The notes beneath the pieces are model-generated. The model saw only the letters and a list, made by a program, of their open reading frames with translations. It made no database searches and had not been told where the DNA came from. Shown piece by piece: positions 49,887 through 58,552 of a stretch of DNA of 58,677 nucleotides (position 1 is the first letter of the stretch; the number at the start of each line of letters is the position of its first letter). The translations under genes were made by a program, and so were the position numbers. Origin of the DNA: Alphaproteobacteria bacterium (GTDB lineage Bacteria > Pseudomonadota > Alphaproteobacteria > Caulobacterales > Aquidulcibacteraceae); NCBI GenBank assembly GCA_027488965.1, contig JAIYAO010000009.1:1-58677 (forward strand), read 5' to 3'.

Positions 49887-50047
49887 GACTCCTCCTTGTC
49901 GCCAGGGCGCGACGGCCATCCGACATCGCGCGCCCATGCGCGCCAGAGGGACCCGGATGATGCCCTATGAGATAGCGCGACGACGCCCGCTTTCTCTGGG
50001 ACACGTTGCCGCTTCGAAAGCCGCCACGGGCCGCAGACCGAACGTGG

Positions 50048-50377
50048 TCACGTGAGTGCGCCGAACTGGAACGCCGCATAGGCTGCAAGCCAGACCGTCG
50101 TGTAGACGGCGATGACGCCGGGCCTGTCCTTCAGGGGATTGGGCAGGCCCTCCCGCCGGTCGGGCGCCACCAGCAATGAAAGTCCCGTGGCGGCGGCCAA
50201 CAGTCCCACCAGGCCCGTGGCGAGGAAAAGCGCTTCGCCGATCAGGTCCGCGGTGGTCGCCCCGGGCTGAAAGAAACCAATAACCGGCAGGAACGAGACG
50301 AGCGCCCATGCCGACGCCACAGGCACATTGTAGCTCCAGACCAGCAGCTTTCTGACGTCGAGACGTACGGGGGGCAT
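50048..50377 (-). CDS. Small membrane protein (three helices), unknown function
   Basis: 109 aa, starting at ATG 50377. Hydrophobic segments at about 12-33 (VWSYNVPVASAWALVSFLPVIG), 42-66 (IGEALFLATGLVGLLAAATGLSLLV) and 88-106 (AVYTTVWLAAYAAFQFGAL). No family recognised. It lies 162 bases upstream of the alternative oxidase start on the same strand and may be co-expressed. Confidence 0.55.
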   Translation of the reverse strand: MPPVRLDVRKLLVWSYNVPVASAWALVSFLPVIGFFQPGATTADLIGEALFLATGLVGLLAAATGLSLLVAPDRREGLPNPLKDRPGVIAVYTTVWLAAYAAFQFGALT

Positions 50378-50541
50378 CACTTCACTTTCGGGAAACCAAC
50401 GGGATCGCGGGCGCGCTATTGAACTCGCGCGGTGGGTACGGTCCGGGTTGCGCGGCGGATGGGGCGCGGCATGAGGCATCGCGCCGCAAGATGTGTCGGC
50501 CGGCGGCCCCTCTGCGGCGCTCTCGCTGCGCGCGCGCCGCT

Positions 50542-50561
50542 TTCCCCCGCTTGCGGGGGAA
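50542..50561. repeat. TTCCCCCGC-TT-GCGGGGGAA palindrome, copy 2
   Basis: Perfect 9-bp inverted repeat with a TT loop in the 247-base gap between two small membrane protein genes. The copy at 49111-49129 differs by one base in the left arm. Confidence 0.6.
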
Positions 50562-50584
50562 GAAAGATGTGCGGACGCAGTCAG

Positions 50585-50624
50585 GCGTGCGCGTGCGCGT
50601 GCGCCTGCGCGTGCGCGTGCGCGC
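50585..50624. repeat. GTGCGC tandem tract with Z-DNA potential
   Basis: Forty bases made of GCGT/GCGC units in 6-base periods, alternating purine-pyrimidine except for one CC at 50604-50605. It abuts the stop codon of the minus-strand gene that ends at 50625. Confidence 0.7.
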
Positions 50625-51074
50625 TCAGCGCATCTTCGTTTCCTGCCGGGCCAGCAGATAGAGGCTCACCAGGAACACCACCGACGAGATCGCCAGCCCC
50701 GCATAGTTGCCCCAGACCACCGCGTCCGGGTTGGCGCCGAGGTAGTTGGCGACGCTTACCCGCGCCTCGTCCACCCAGGACTGCACGTAGGGCGTGCCCG
50801 CCGCGGCGGCGGCGCGGGCCTGTTCGCTCACCTCGCCCGGCAGGGCGGGCGCGGCCTCCACCGGCGGCGCGAACCCCAGCATGCTGGAGACCGCCACCCG
50901 GTTGATGGGGGGAAAGCGCTCGGGCGCGTTGGTCACGTGGGCCAGGAACGCCACGAAGAAGAGCCCGGACGTGCCGACGCTGAACCGCGAGCCGAGCAGC
51001 GTCTGCGCCGCCCCGGCCAGCCAGCCCGGCGTCCGGCCGAGCGCCGAAAACGTCTCCTGCACGATGGACGCCAT
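50625..51074 (-). CDS. Membrane protein of unknown function
   Basis: 149 aa from ATG 51074. One hydrophobic stretch near 28-48 (SRFSVGTSGLFFVAFLAHV), an Ala/Pro-rich middle and a C-terminal helix (AVVWGNYAGLAISSVVFLVSLYLLAR). No known family. The upstream ATG at 51128 is rejected because it reads through the spacer from the SOD gene. It lies between SOD and the other small membrane gene, all on the minus strand. Confidence 0.55.
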   Translation of the reverse strand: MASIVQETFSALGRTPGWLAGAAQTLLGSRFSVGTSGLFFVAFLAHVTNAPERFPPINRVAVSSMLGFAPPVEAAPALPGEVSEQARAAAAAGTPYVQSWVDEARVSVANYLGANPDAVVWGNYAGLAISSVVFLVSLYLLARQETKMR

Positions 51075-51173
51075 CGAGGTCTCCCGCTCCCGCCCCGGAC
51101 TATAGGTCCGGAAGGGCGGGAGCGGCAATCGCGGGCGTCCGCCCGCGCGAAACCGGGCTAGCCGAAGGTCACG

Positions 51174-51776
51174 TTAGCCAAGGTTCTGGGCCGCGAAGTC
51201 CCAGTTGATCAGCTTGTCCAGCACGGCGTCCACGTGGGCTTCGCGTTGGTGCTGGTAATCGAGGTAGTAGGCGTGCTCCCACACGTCGATGGTCAGCAGC
51301 GGCGTCGCGGAGGTGGTCAGCGGGGTCTCGGCGTTGGGGGTCTTGGCGATGGCGATCTTGCCGTCCTGTTCCACGAGCCAGGCCCAGCCGCTGCCGAACT
51401 GGGCGAGTGCGGCCGCCTTCAGCGCCGCGCGGCAGGCGGCGAAGTCCCCGAAGGAGGCGTTGATGGCGTCGGCCAGCTTGCCCGTGGGGGCGCCGCCGCC
51501 GTTGGGCTTCAGGCCCTTCCAGTAGAAATCGTGGTTCCACGTCTGGGCCGCGCTGTTGAACAGGGGGGCCCTGGACGCATCCCCCGCCAGCTTCACCACC
51601 AGCTGCTCCAGCGAGAGGTCCGCCAATTCGGGCAGGCCTTCCAGGGCGGTGTTCATGCGGGTGACGTAGCCGGCGTGGTGCTTGCCGTAGTGGAAGGAGA
51701 TGGTCTGGGCGGAAATGACGGGCGCCAGCGCGCTCTCGTCCCACGGGAGGGCCATCAGCTTGTGCGGTGCGGACAT
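51174..51776 (-). CDS. sodB: Superoxide dismutase, probably iron type
   Basis: Dismutates superoxide to peroxide and oxygen. Metal ligands are in [13 protein letters not shown], the [13 protein letters not shown] block and [12 protein letters not shown]. Gln in AAQTWNH is the position that marks iron enzymes (manganese enzymes have Gly there). 200 aa from ATG 51776; no signal peptide, so cytoplasmic. Last gene of the block separating infC from rpmI. Its presence beside AOX fits an oxidative-stress theme, but the genes are not clearly one operon. Confidence 0.95.
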   Translation of the reverse strand: MSAPHKLMALPWDESALAPVISAQTISFHYGKHHAGYVTRMNTALEGLPELADLSLEQLVVKLAGDASRAPLFNSAAQTWNHDFYWKGLKPNGGGAPTGKLADAINASFGDFAACRAALKAAALAQFGSGWAWLVEQDGKIAIAKTPNAETPLTTSATPLLTIDVWEHAYYLDYQHQREAHVDAVLDKLINWDFAAQNLG

Positions 51777-52001
51777 GGGAAATTCTCCGGGCTCACGGGA
51801 TGAACGCACGGGGTGCGGCCGGGGTTGCCCAGCCCCCGGCAGTGGGGCGTCTTGCTAGCGGGGCCACGCCGGCCTGTACAGCGGGCTGCGGCTATGTTAC
51901 CTGCCCCACCCTTCGGCGCGCCCGGCCCAAAGCCATGCCGTGGCGCGCTCTGACTGCCAGCCTCCGCCGTTTACGGTCGATAGGGGCTCATGGAGAGCGA
52001 A

Positions 52002-52211
52002 ATGGCCAAACAGAAGCTCAAGACCAAGAGCGGCGTGAAGAAACGCTTCAAGCTCACGGCATCGGGCAAGGTGATGGCCGGCGTCGCCGGCAAGCGCCAC
52101 CGCCTCATCAGCCACAACGGCAAGTACATCCGCCAGAACCGCGGAACTGCAGAACTCGCGAAGCCCGATGCGGATCGCGTGAAACTGTGGATCCCCTACG
52201 GCCTCAACTGA
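52002..52211 (+). CDS. rpmI: 50S ribosomal protein L35
   Basis: Small basic protein with the L35 pattern KLKTKSGVKKRFKLTASGKV, GKRHRLISHN and the WIPYGLN end (69 aa). The start at 52002 (MAKQKLK) is preferred to ATG 51990. First gene of rpmI-rplT, which normally follows infC directly; here a 4.3-kb block intervenes. Confidence 0.95.
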   Translation: MAKQKLKTKSGVKKRFKLTASGKVMAGVAGKRHRLISHNGKYIRQNRGTAELAKPDADRVKLWIPYGLN

Positions 52212-52225
52212 GCGGAGATTGACCG

Positions 52226-52588
52226 ATGGCGCGCGTGAAACGCGGCGTGACGGCGCATGCCCGTCACAAGAAAGTACTCGATCAGGCGAAGGGCTATTAC
52301 GGCCGTCGCAAGAACACCTTCCGCGCGGCCAACGCCGCGGTGGAGAAGGCCGGCAAGTACGCCTACCGGGATCGCAAGGTGAAGAAGCGCACGTTCCGCG
52401 CGCTCTGGATCCAGCGCATCAACGCGGCGGTGCGTGCCGAGGATGCAGGCCTCACCTACTCGCGATTTATCGACGGGCTCCTGAAGGCCGGCGTGATCGT
52501 CGATCGCAAGGTGATGGCGGACCTCGCCATGAACCAGCCGGAAGCCTTCAAGGGGCTCGTGGACAAGGCTCGCGCCGCACTGGCGTGA
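52226..52588 (+). CDS. rplT: 50S ribosomal protein L20
   Basis: 120 aa; [27 protein letters not shown] and [21 protein letters not shown] are the L20 hallmarks. It starts 15 bases after rpmI. L20 represses the infC-rpmI-rplT mRNA in E. coli through a pseudoknot; with infC detached here, such control could act only on rpmI-rplT. Confidence 0.97.
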   Translation: MARVKRGVTAHARHKKVLDQAKGYYGRRKNTFRAANAAVEKAGKYAYRDRKVKKRTFRALWIQRINAAVRAEDAGLTYSRFIDGLLKAGVIVDRKVMADLAMNQPEAFKGLVDKARAALA

Positions 52589-52600
52589 GACCGGCCGCTC

Positions 52601-52689
52601 CCTCGTCCGTCGACAAGCTCAGGACGAGGGCCCCCGAGACAGTCTCCGACATCTCAACGGCCTCATCCTGAGCTTGTCGAAGGATGAGG
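52601..52689. repeat. Paired REP palindromes, rplT-pheS gap
   Basis: CCTCGTCC (52601-52608) pairs with GGACGAGG (52622-52629), and CCTCATCCT (52661-52669) with AGGATGAGG (52681-52689). Both loops contain GTCGACAAGCTC-type sequence or its reverse complement (GAGCTTGTCGA). This is the common alphaproteobacterial dispersed palindrome, present here in a head-to-head pair. Confidence 0.75.
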
Positions 52690-52721
52690 CCGTATGCGCG
52701 GCCTCCGGTCTGGAAGCTGCC

Positions 52722-53795
52722 ATGAGCGATCTCGCAACCCTTGAAGCGGACCTCTCCGCCCGCATCGTCGCCGCGACGGACGAAGCGTCCCTCGACGCCA
52801 TCCGCGTGGACGCGCTCGGCAAGCAGGGCGCGATCTCGGGCCTGATGAAGACGCTGGGGACGATGTCCCCCGAAGAACGCCAGGCCATGGGCCCGAAGCT
52901 CAACGGCCTGAAGGACCGCATCGGCGAAGCCATCGTGACGAAGAAGGCGCAGCTCGCGGAAGCGGCGCTGGAGGCGAAGCTCGCGGCCGAGAAGGTCGAC
53001 GCCTCGCTGCCGCCGCCGGCCGTGCGCACGGGCGCCATCCACCCCGTCAGCCACGTGATGGAGGAACTGGCGCGCATCTTCGGCGAGATGGGCTTTGCGC
53101 TGGAGGAAGGCCCCGACATCGAGACCGACTTCCACAACTTCACCGCGCTCAACTTCCCGCCCAAGCACCCGGCGCGGGACATGCACGACACGTTCTTCCT
53201 GAACGCCACCGACGAGATGGGCCAGCGCAAGGTGCTGCGCACGCACACCAGCCCCGTGCAGGTGCGCACCATGCTGAAGCAGAAGCCGCCGATCCGGATG
53301 ATCTGCATGGGTCGCACCTATCGCAAGGATTCCGACGCCACCCACACGCCCATGTTCCACCAGATCGAGGGCCTCGTCATCGACGAGGTGACCACCATGG
53401 CGGACCTGAAGGGCACGCTGATGGCGTTCATCAAGGCCTACTTCGAGATCGACGACGTGCGCGTGCGCTTCCGTCCGCACCACTTCCCGTTCACCGAACC
53501 GAGCGCGGAAATGGATGTGGGCTGCGATCGCAGCGGTGGATCGGTGAGGATCGGCACGGGCGACGACTGGCTCGAAATCCTCGGCTGCGGGATGGTGCAT
53601 CCCAACGTGCTGCGCGCCTGCGGCCTCGACCCCGAAGTGTACCAGGGCTACGCCTTCGGCATGGGAGTCGATCGCCTCGCCACGCTGAAGTACGGCATGC
53701 CCGACCTGCGCGATTACTTCGCCGCCGATGTGCGCTGGCTGAAGCACTACGGCTTTAGCCCGTATCTGCTGCCCGGACTTGCGGGAGGGTTGTGA
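52722..53795 (+). CDS. pheS: Phenylalanyl-tRNA synthetase alpha subunit
   Basis: Class II synthetase alpha chain with an N-terminal coiled-coil arm (residues 1-80), motif 1 ([19 protein letters not shown]), motif 2 ([10 protein letters not shown]...[23 protein letters not shown]; in pieces) and motif 3 ([17 protein letters not shown]-like, here [15 protein letters not shown]). 357 aa. Start 52722 avoids reading into the REP pair. Confidence 0.97.
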   Translation: MSDLATLEADLSARIVAATDEASLDAIRVDALGKQGAISGLMKTLGTMSPEERQAMGPKLNGLKDRIGEAIVTKKAQLAEAALEAKLAAEKVDASLPPPAVRTGAIHPVSHVMEELARIFGEMGFALEEGPDIETDFHNFTALNFPPKHPARDMHDTFFLNATDEMGQRKVLRTHTSPVQVRTMLKQKPPIRMICMGRTYRKDSDATHTPMFHQIEGLVIDEVTTMADLKGTLMAFIKAYFEIDDVRVRFRPHHFPFTEPSAEMDVGCDRSGGSVRIGTGDDWLEILGCGMVHPNVLRACGLDPEVYQGYAFGMGVDRLATLKYGMPDLRDYFAADVRWLKHYGFSPYLLPGLAGGL

Positions 53796-53815
53796 TGCAG
53801 CCGGTGCGTCCCGAA

Positions 53816-53901
53816 CCCCTCACCCTGAGCCTGTCGAAGGGCGAGGGGCCTGCACCGGCAGTGCCGCCAATCCCCATCCTTCGACAGGCTCAGGATGAGG
53901 G
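53816..53901. repeat. Paired REP palindromes, pheS downstream gap
   Basis: CCCCTC-ACCCT...AGGGCGAGGGG (53816-53848, imperfect) and CCCCATCCT...AGGATGAGGG (53872-53901) with loops GAGCCTGTCGA and its reverse complement. Same family as the pair at 52601-52689; the two pairs bracket pheS. Confidence 0.75.
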
Positions 53902-53961
53902 TGGGAGAGCGGTTATTCGCGCGCCGCCGGCTGAAAGCCGGCGGTTCGGCGGGCGCACGCC

Positions 53962-54447
53962 ATGATTGACCTCTCCGCCATCCTCCCGCAGCTCGTGCTC
54001 GCATTCAGCGGGGCGCTGTTCGGCGCGCTGCTCGGCGGTGCGGTGAGCTGGACGCGCGCACGCCGCGAGCGGCGCCTGAACCTCACGCTCGCGCTGTACG
54101 CGGAGTTCGGCGCGCCGGAGTTCAACCGCATCCGCATCGTGGCGCACGAAGCGCTGACTGGCGAGGCGAATCTGCCCGCCGCCTACGCGCAGGCCACGGG
54201 CGAAGCGCGCGAGGCGATCTATTCCATCGTGCACTTCTGGGAGAAGGCCGCGTTGCTGATGCGCGCGGACGCCGTGGACGGCGCGCTGATGGCGCGGTTC
54301 TTCGGGCAGTACGCCCGCTGGTGGCAGGATCTCCTGTGTCGCGGCGCGGCGGCGCAGGACCCCGAGTGGGGGCAGACCGTGCAGGACATGGACTGGCTGT
54401 TCCGGCGGCTGACGCGCAAGGGCCAGGGCAGGGGATCACGTCGATGA
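53962..54447 (+). CDS. Single-helix membrane protein inserted between pheS and pheT
   Basis: 161 aa; an N-terminal hydrophobic segment ([22 protein letters not shown], residues 7-28) is followed by an Arg-rich turn ([13 protein letters not shown]) and a soluble helical region. The layout resembles DUF4760-type proteins, but I would not assign the family. Its stop overlaps the pheT start by 4 bases (ATGA), so pheT translation is coupled to it. It has no known link with tRNA charging. Confidence 0.65.
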   Translation: MIDLSAILPQLVLAFSGALFGALLGGAVSWTRARRERRLNLTLALYAEFGAPEFNRIRIVAHEALTGEANLPAAYAQATGEAREAIYSIVHFWEKAALLMRADAVDGALMARFFGQYARWWQDLLCRGAAAQDPEWGQTVQDMDWLFRRLTRKGQGRGSRR

Positions 54448-56840
54448 AGTTCACCGTTTCCTGGCTGAAGGATCACCTCGAAACCACCGCCACCACCGAC
54501 GAGATCGTGGCGGCCATGACCATGGCCGGCCTCGAGGTGGAGGAGGTGATCGATCCGGGCGCGAAGCTTGCGGCGTTCTCCGTGGCCAAGATCGTGGAGG
54601 CCGTGCAGCACCCCAACGCCGATCGCCTGCGCGTGTGCCAGGTGGACACGAAGGACGGCCGCAAGGAGATCGTCTGCGGCGCGCCGAACGCGCGCGCGGG
54701 CCTCGTCACCATCTACGCGCCCATCGGCGCCTACGTGCCCGGCATCGGCGTGACGCTGGAGGCGCGGCCGGTGCGCGGCGTGGTGTCCAACGGCATGCTG
54801 TGCTCCGGCGCTGAGCTTGAGGTGGACGGCGACGCCGACGGAATTCTGGAGCTTGACCTGAAGCTGGCGGTGGGCACGCCCGCCGCGCAGGCGCTGGGCG
54901 TCGCCGATGCGGTCATCGATTTCGAAGTCACGCCCAACCGGCCCGACTGGCTGGGCGTGGCGGGCATCGCGCGCGATCTGGCGGCCGCCGGCGTCGGCCG
55001 GCTCACCACCCGCGGCGTCACGCCCGCGCCGGCGCGCATCGTCTCGCCGGTGCGCGTGGCGACGGAAGATGAAAGCGCGTGCCCGGTGTTTGCGGCGCGC
55101 CTCGTGCGCGGCGTGCGCAACGGCCCGTCGCCCGCGTGGCTGCAGCAGCGGCTCAAGGCCATCGGCATCAAGCCGCGCAGCGCGCTGGTGGACATCACCA
55201 ACTTCCTCTGCTTCGACCGCGCCCGCCCGCTGCATGTCTACGATGCGGCGAAGCTGAAGGGCGTGGTGCGCGCGCGTCTCGGCAAGGCCGGCGAAAGCTT
55301 CGCGGCGCTCGACGGCAAGACCTACGCCGTCACCCCCGAGATGTGCGTGATCGCCGACGACAACGGTGTGCTCGGCCTCGGCGGCGTCATCGGCGGCGAG
55401 AGCAGCGGCTGCTCGGAGCAGACCACGGACGTACTCATCGAAAGCGCGCTGTTCGATCCGCTGCGCATCTTCCAGACAGGACGCGCCACCGGCATCAACA
55501 CCGATGCGCGCTACCGCTTCGAGCGCGGCGTCGATCCGGGCTTCATCGTGCCGGGGCTCGATCTCGCGACGCGCATGGTGCTGGAGCTGTGCGGCGGCCT
55601 CGCTTCGGAAGAGATGGTGGCCGGAAAAATCCCTGGGCCGCCGGCGCCGGTGATCTTCGATCTCGACCGCGTGCGCACCCTGGCGGGCCTCGATGTGAAA
55701 CCGCCGCGGGTGCGCGCGATCCTGAAGGCGCTGGGCTTTGAGTCCGAGGCGCACGAAGGCTCGTTCGCCAAGCGCATCATCGTGCAGCCGCCCTCGTGGC
55801 GCAGCGACGTGCAGGGCCGCGCGGACATCGTGGAGGAAGTCGCGCGCATCGAAGGCTACGACAAGCTGCCCGCCAATGATCCGCCCCGCGCGACGGGCTA
55901 CCGTGCGCCGGCCGCCAGCGTCGGCGAAAGCCGCGCCCGCATCGCGCGCCGTGCGCTCGCGGGGGCGGGCTATCTGGAATGCGTCACGTGGAGCTTCTGC
56001 GAGAAGAAGCATGCGGCGCTGTTCGGCGGCGGCGCGGAGGCGCTGCTGCTGGCGAACCCCATCGCGTCCGATCTCGATTGCATGCGGCCTTCGGCGCTGC
56101 CCAACCTGCTGCGCGCCGCGCAGCGCAATCTCGATCGCGGCCACGGCGACGCGCTGCTGTTCGAGGCCGGCCCCGCGTGGACGGGCGCCGACGAGACCGG
56201 CCAGAGCCGCACCGTCGCCGCCATCCGCCAGCCGCGCCCGCAGCGGCACTGGCAAGGCGCGCCCGCGCCCGATCTCTACGCCATGAAGCGCGATTGCATG
56301 CTCGTGCTGTCGGCCATCGGCGCGCCGATGACTGCGCTGATGGCGGGCCCCGCGGCCGCCCCCTGGCAGCATCCGGGCCGTGGCGGGTCGCTGAAGATCG
56401 GCAATCGCGTGGTCGCTGCGTTCGGCGATGTGCACCCGCGCATCCTCGCCGGCCTCGATGTGGATGGCCCGGCGCTGGCGTTCGAGATCTTCGTCGATCT
56501 GTTGCCGCCGCCGCGCGCGAAGGCCACGCGCGAGAAGCCGGCGCTGGAAAAGATCGATCTCATGCCGTTGTCGCGCGACTTCGCGTTCGTGGTTGATGAC
56601 GCCGTCGCCGCCGCCGATCTCGTGCGCGCCGCCTACGGCGCCGACAAGACGCTCATCGAGGACGTGGCGCTGTTCGATGTCTATCGCGGGCCGGGCGTGG
56701 CTGAAGGGAAGAAGTCCCTCGCCATCGAGGTGCGCCTGCAGCCGCGCGAAAAGACGCTGGCGGATGCGGAGATCGAAGCCGTGAGCAGCAAGATCGTGGC
56801 GAGCGTGGCGAAGGCCACCGGCGGCGTCCTGCGGGGATAA
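54444..56840 (+). CDS. pheT: Phenylalanyl-tRNA synthetase beta subunit
   Basis: 798 aa. Domains in order: N-terminal [15 protein letters not shown], tRNA-binding domain with the [13 protein letters not shown] block near 53, B3/B4 editing domain (about 210-380), B5 domain, core synthetase-like domain and the ferredoxin-fold anticodon-binding domain at the C-terminus ([39 protein letters not shown]). Forms an alpha2-beta2 enzyme with PheS. Start 54444 is by overlap with the upstream small gene. Confidence 0.97.
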   Translation: MKFTVSWLKDHLETTATTDEIVAAMTMAGLEVEEVIDPGAKLAAFSVAKIVEAVQHPNADRLRVCQVDTKDGRKEIVCGAPNARAGLVTIYAPIGAYVPGIGVTLEARPVRGVVSNGMLCSGAELEVDGDADGILELDLKLAVGTPAAQALGVADAVIDFEVTPNRPDWLGVAGIARDLAAAGVGRLTTRGVTPAPARIVSPVRVATEDESACPVFAARLVRGVRNGPSPAWLQQRLKAIGIKPRSALVDITNFLCFDRARPLHVYDAAKLKGVVRARLGKAGESFAALDGKTYAVTPEMCVIADDNGVLGLGGVIGGESSGCSEQTTDVLIESALFDPLRIFQTGRATGINTDARYRFERGVDPGFIVPGLDLATRMVLELCGGLASEEMVAGKIPGPPAPVIFDLDRVRTLAGLDVKPPRVRAILKALGFESEAHEGSFAKRIIVQPPSWRSDVQGRADIVEEVARIEGYDKLPANDPPRATGYRAPAASVGESRARIARRALAGAGYLECVTWSFCEKKHAALFGGGAEALLLANPIASDLDCMRPSALPNLLRAAQRNLDRGHGDALLFEAGPAWTGADETGQSRTVAAIRQPRPQRHWQGAPAPDLYAMKRDCMLVLSAIGAPMTALMAGPAAAPWQHPGRGGSLKIGNRVVAAFGDVHPRILAGLDVDGPALAFEIFVDLLPPPRAKATREKPALEKIDLMPLSRDFAFVVDDAVAAADLVRAAYGADKTLIEDVALFDVYRGPGVAEGKKSLAIEVRLQPREKTLADAEIEAVSSKIVASVAKATGGVLRG

Positions 56841-56846
56841 GCGCAT

Positions 56847-56908
56847 GGAGCATGGACGACCTCGTCCATGCATTTGGCTGCACACGCGGGCGGGGTCGCC
56901 CGCGCTCC
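56847..56908. repeat. Bipartite palindromic element, copy 2
   Basis: The left arm is identical to copy 1 over 25 bases (56847-56871, starting GGAGCATGGACGA). The right arm is a diverged hairpin, GCGGGCG-GGGT-CGCCCGC around 56886-56902, ending in GCTCC (56904-56908). It lies between pheT and the convergent dehydratase gene. Confidence 0.7.
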
Positions 56909-56911
56909 GGA

Positions 56912-57856
56912 CTAACCCGCCAAAACTTTTGCGGCCACGTCCCGGTCCACGTTCGCGCCGCACAGGATCACGGCGGTCTTGCCGGTGGTGCGCTCCTTCA
57001 GCGCCGCGGCGAGGGACGCGGCGCCGGCGCCTTCGCTCATGTTGTGGGTGTCCTCGTGGAGGATGCGCATGGCCTCGGCGATTTCCTCGTCGGTGACGGA
57101 CACGATGCGCGCTGCGCCCTTGCGGATCGCGGCGAGGGCGTCCGGGTTCGGCACGCGCACGGCGAGGCCATCGGCGAACGTGTCGGCGCGCGGCGTCTCG
57201 ATCACGCGATCGGCCATGAACGAGCGCAGGTAGGCGTCGGCGCGGTCGCTCACCACGCCCACGATCTTCGTCGGCAGGCCGAACAGGTCGCGCACCGCGA
57301 TCACCGCGCAGATGCCGGAGCCGAGGCCGATGGGCACGTACACCGTCTCGATGTCGGGGTGCGCGCCGAACAGCTCCACCGCGTAGGTGGCCACGCCCGC
57401 CACGAGATCGGGATGGAATGACGGCGCATAAAGCAGGCCGCGCTGACGGGCCATGTGCTCGGCGTGCGTGCGCGCTTCGTCGAAGTCGGCGCCGTGCTCC
57501 ACGAGGTCGGCGCCGTACGCGCGCATGGCGGCGTTCTTCTCGCGGGAATTGCCGTGCGGCACCACGACGGTGACAGGCAGGCCCACGCGGCCTGCGGCGA
57601 AGGCAAGGCTCTGGCCGTGGTTGCCGCGCGTGGCGGTGATGAGGCCGGGGATCTTCGGCTCCCGCTCCCGCAGGCGCGACAGGTACACGAGGCCGCCGCG
57701 CACCTTGAAGGCGCCGGTGGGGCAATGGTTCTCGTGCTTGACGACGATGCCGCGCCCCGCGCGTTGCGACAGCAGCGGCCACAGGTAGGCCGGCGTCGGC
57801 CCGAACACGGACCGGACGATGGACCAGGCGTCGTCGAGATCGCGGCGCGCGATCAC
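56912..57856 (-). CDS. Threonine dehydratase-like PLP enzyme
   Basis: Fold-type II PLP enzyme, 314 aa. The PLP lysine is in TGAFKVRGG; TRGNHGQSLAFAA binds the phosphate or substrate, and the glycine loop GLGSGICAVIA follows. It lacks the C-terminal ACT domain of biosynthetic IlvA and is the size of catabolic threonine/serine dehydratases and 3-hydroxyaspartate dehydratases. The substrate is not certain. It starts at GTG 57856, overlapping the upstream gene's stop (GTGA). Part of gapR-57853-dehydratase, all minus. Confidence 0.88.
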   Translation of the reverse strand: MIARRDLDDAWSIVRSVFGPTPAYLWPLLSQRAGRGIVVKHENHCPTGAFKVRGGLVYLSRLREREPKIPGLITATRGNHGQSLAFAAGRVGLPVTVVVPHGNSREKNAAMRAYGADLVEHGADFDEARTHAEHMARQRGLLYAPSFHPDLVAGVATYAVELFGAHPDIETVYVPIGLGSGICAVIAVRDLFGLPTKIVGVVSDRADAYLRSFMADRVIETPRADTFADGLAVRVPNPDALAAIRKGAARIVSVTDEEIAEAMRILHEDTHNMSEGAGAASLAAALKERTTGKTAVILCGANVDRDVAAKVLAG

Positions 57857-58194
57857 GTCTCGTCCTCGGGCTTGTCCTTCGCCCACGGCGGCGGCTTGCG
57901 CTTGAAGCTGGAGCGGGCGCGCGGTTTTTCGCCGTCGCCCTTGCCGCGGGCCTTCTGCTCGATCTCGCGGAGCTTCTGGGCCTGCAGCACCGACAGCGCC
58001 TCCTCGGGCCGGCCCTTGCCGAGGTCGGCGAAGGCGGAGCCGAACTTGTCGAGACGGGATTCCACTTCGGTGAGAAACTCCTGCTCCCAGCCGCTGTAGT
58101 CCGGCGGCGATTCCGCCTCGGTCTGCAGGGCGGCGAGGCGGCGGACCCGCTTCAGCGCCTTGCGGGTGCGTTTGGGATCGACCTCGCGGGGCAT
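57853..58194 (-). CDS. Small charged protein of unknown function
   Basis: 113 aa, rich in Lys, Arg and Glu. The N-terminal part (DPKRTRKALKRVRRLAALQTE) and the middle (WEQEFLTEVESRLDKFGSAFADL) look helical; the C-terminus (KPRARSSFKRKPPPWAKDKPEDET) is basic and disordered. I know no named family, though similar proteins are common in alphaproteobacteria. It lies 16 bases after gapR and overlaps the dehydratase start; ATG 58194 is chosen over TTG 58203. Confidence 0.65.
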   Translation of the reverse strand: MPREVDPKRTRKALKRVRRLAALQTEAESPPDYSGWEQEFLTEVESRLDKFGSAFADLGKGRPEEALSVLQAQKLREIEQKARGKGDGEKPRARSSFKRKPPPWAKDKPEDET

Positions 58195-58210
58195 GGCCCG
58201 CAAGGGCCTA

Positions 58211-58501
58211 TCAGATTTCGCCCAGCGCCGCGAGGTAGAGGTCGAGGATCTGCTCCTGCTCGGCGCGTTCGGCGCGGTCCTGCTTCCGCAGCGCCACCAC
58301 CTTGCGCATGATCTTGGTGTCGAAGCCGGTGGATTTGGCCTCGCCGTACACTTCCTTGATGTCGGCGGCGACGGTGGCCTTTTCTTCTTCGAGCTTCTCG
58401 ATGCGGGCGATGAGCTGGCGCAGGCGTTCCTGGGCGCTCTGCGTCAGCGATTGCGGCGCCACCTCCTCGGAGGCGATGAATGATCCTGCGTCGTCCGGCA
58501 T
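58211..58501 (-). CDS. gapR: GapR family (DUF2312) nucleoid-associated protein
   Basis: 96 aa, with the DUF2312 core [55 protein letters not shown] and the invariant [12 protein letters not shown] end. Caulobacter GapR forms dimers/tetramers that clamp overtwisted, AT-rich DNA and help topoisomerases during replication; the protein is nearly confined to alphaproteobacteria. First gene of a minus-strand trio. This is one of the best taxonomic markers in the window. Confidence 0.93.
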   Translation of the reverse strand: MPDDAGSFIASEEVAPQSLTQSAQERLRQLIARIEKLEEEKATVAADIKEVYGEAKSTGFDTKIMRKVVALRKQDRAERAEQEQILDLYLAALGEI

Positions 58502-58552
58502 GGGAACCCCGTTAGCATCGTTTCGGAGTCGAGACTTAGAGCGATTCGGGGG

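Noticed and set aside
50585-50624. CRISPR-like array
   Set aside because: It is a continuous 6-base repeat without spacers.
52601-53901. Insertion-sequence terminal repeats around pheS
   Set aside because: The palindromes are dispersed REP elements; no transposase or target duplication is seen.
54219-57782. 1187-codon minus-strand frame across pheT and the dehydratase
   Set aside because: Antisense to pheT and out of frame with the dehydratase; Arg/His/Gly-rich composition.
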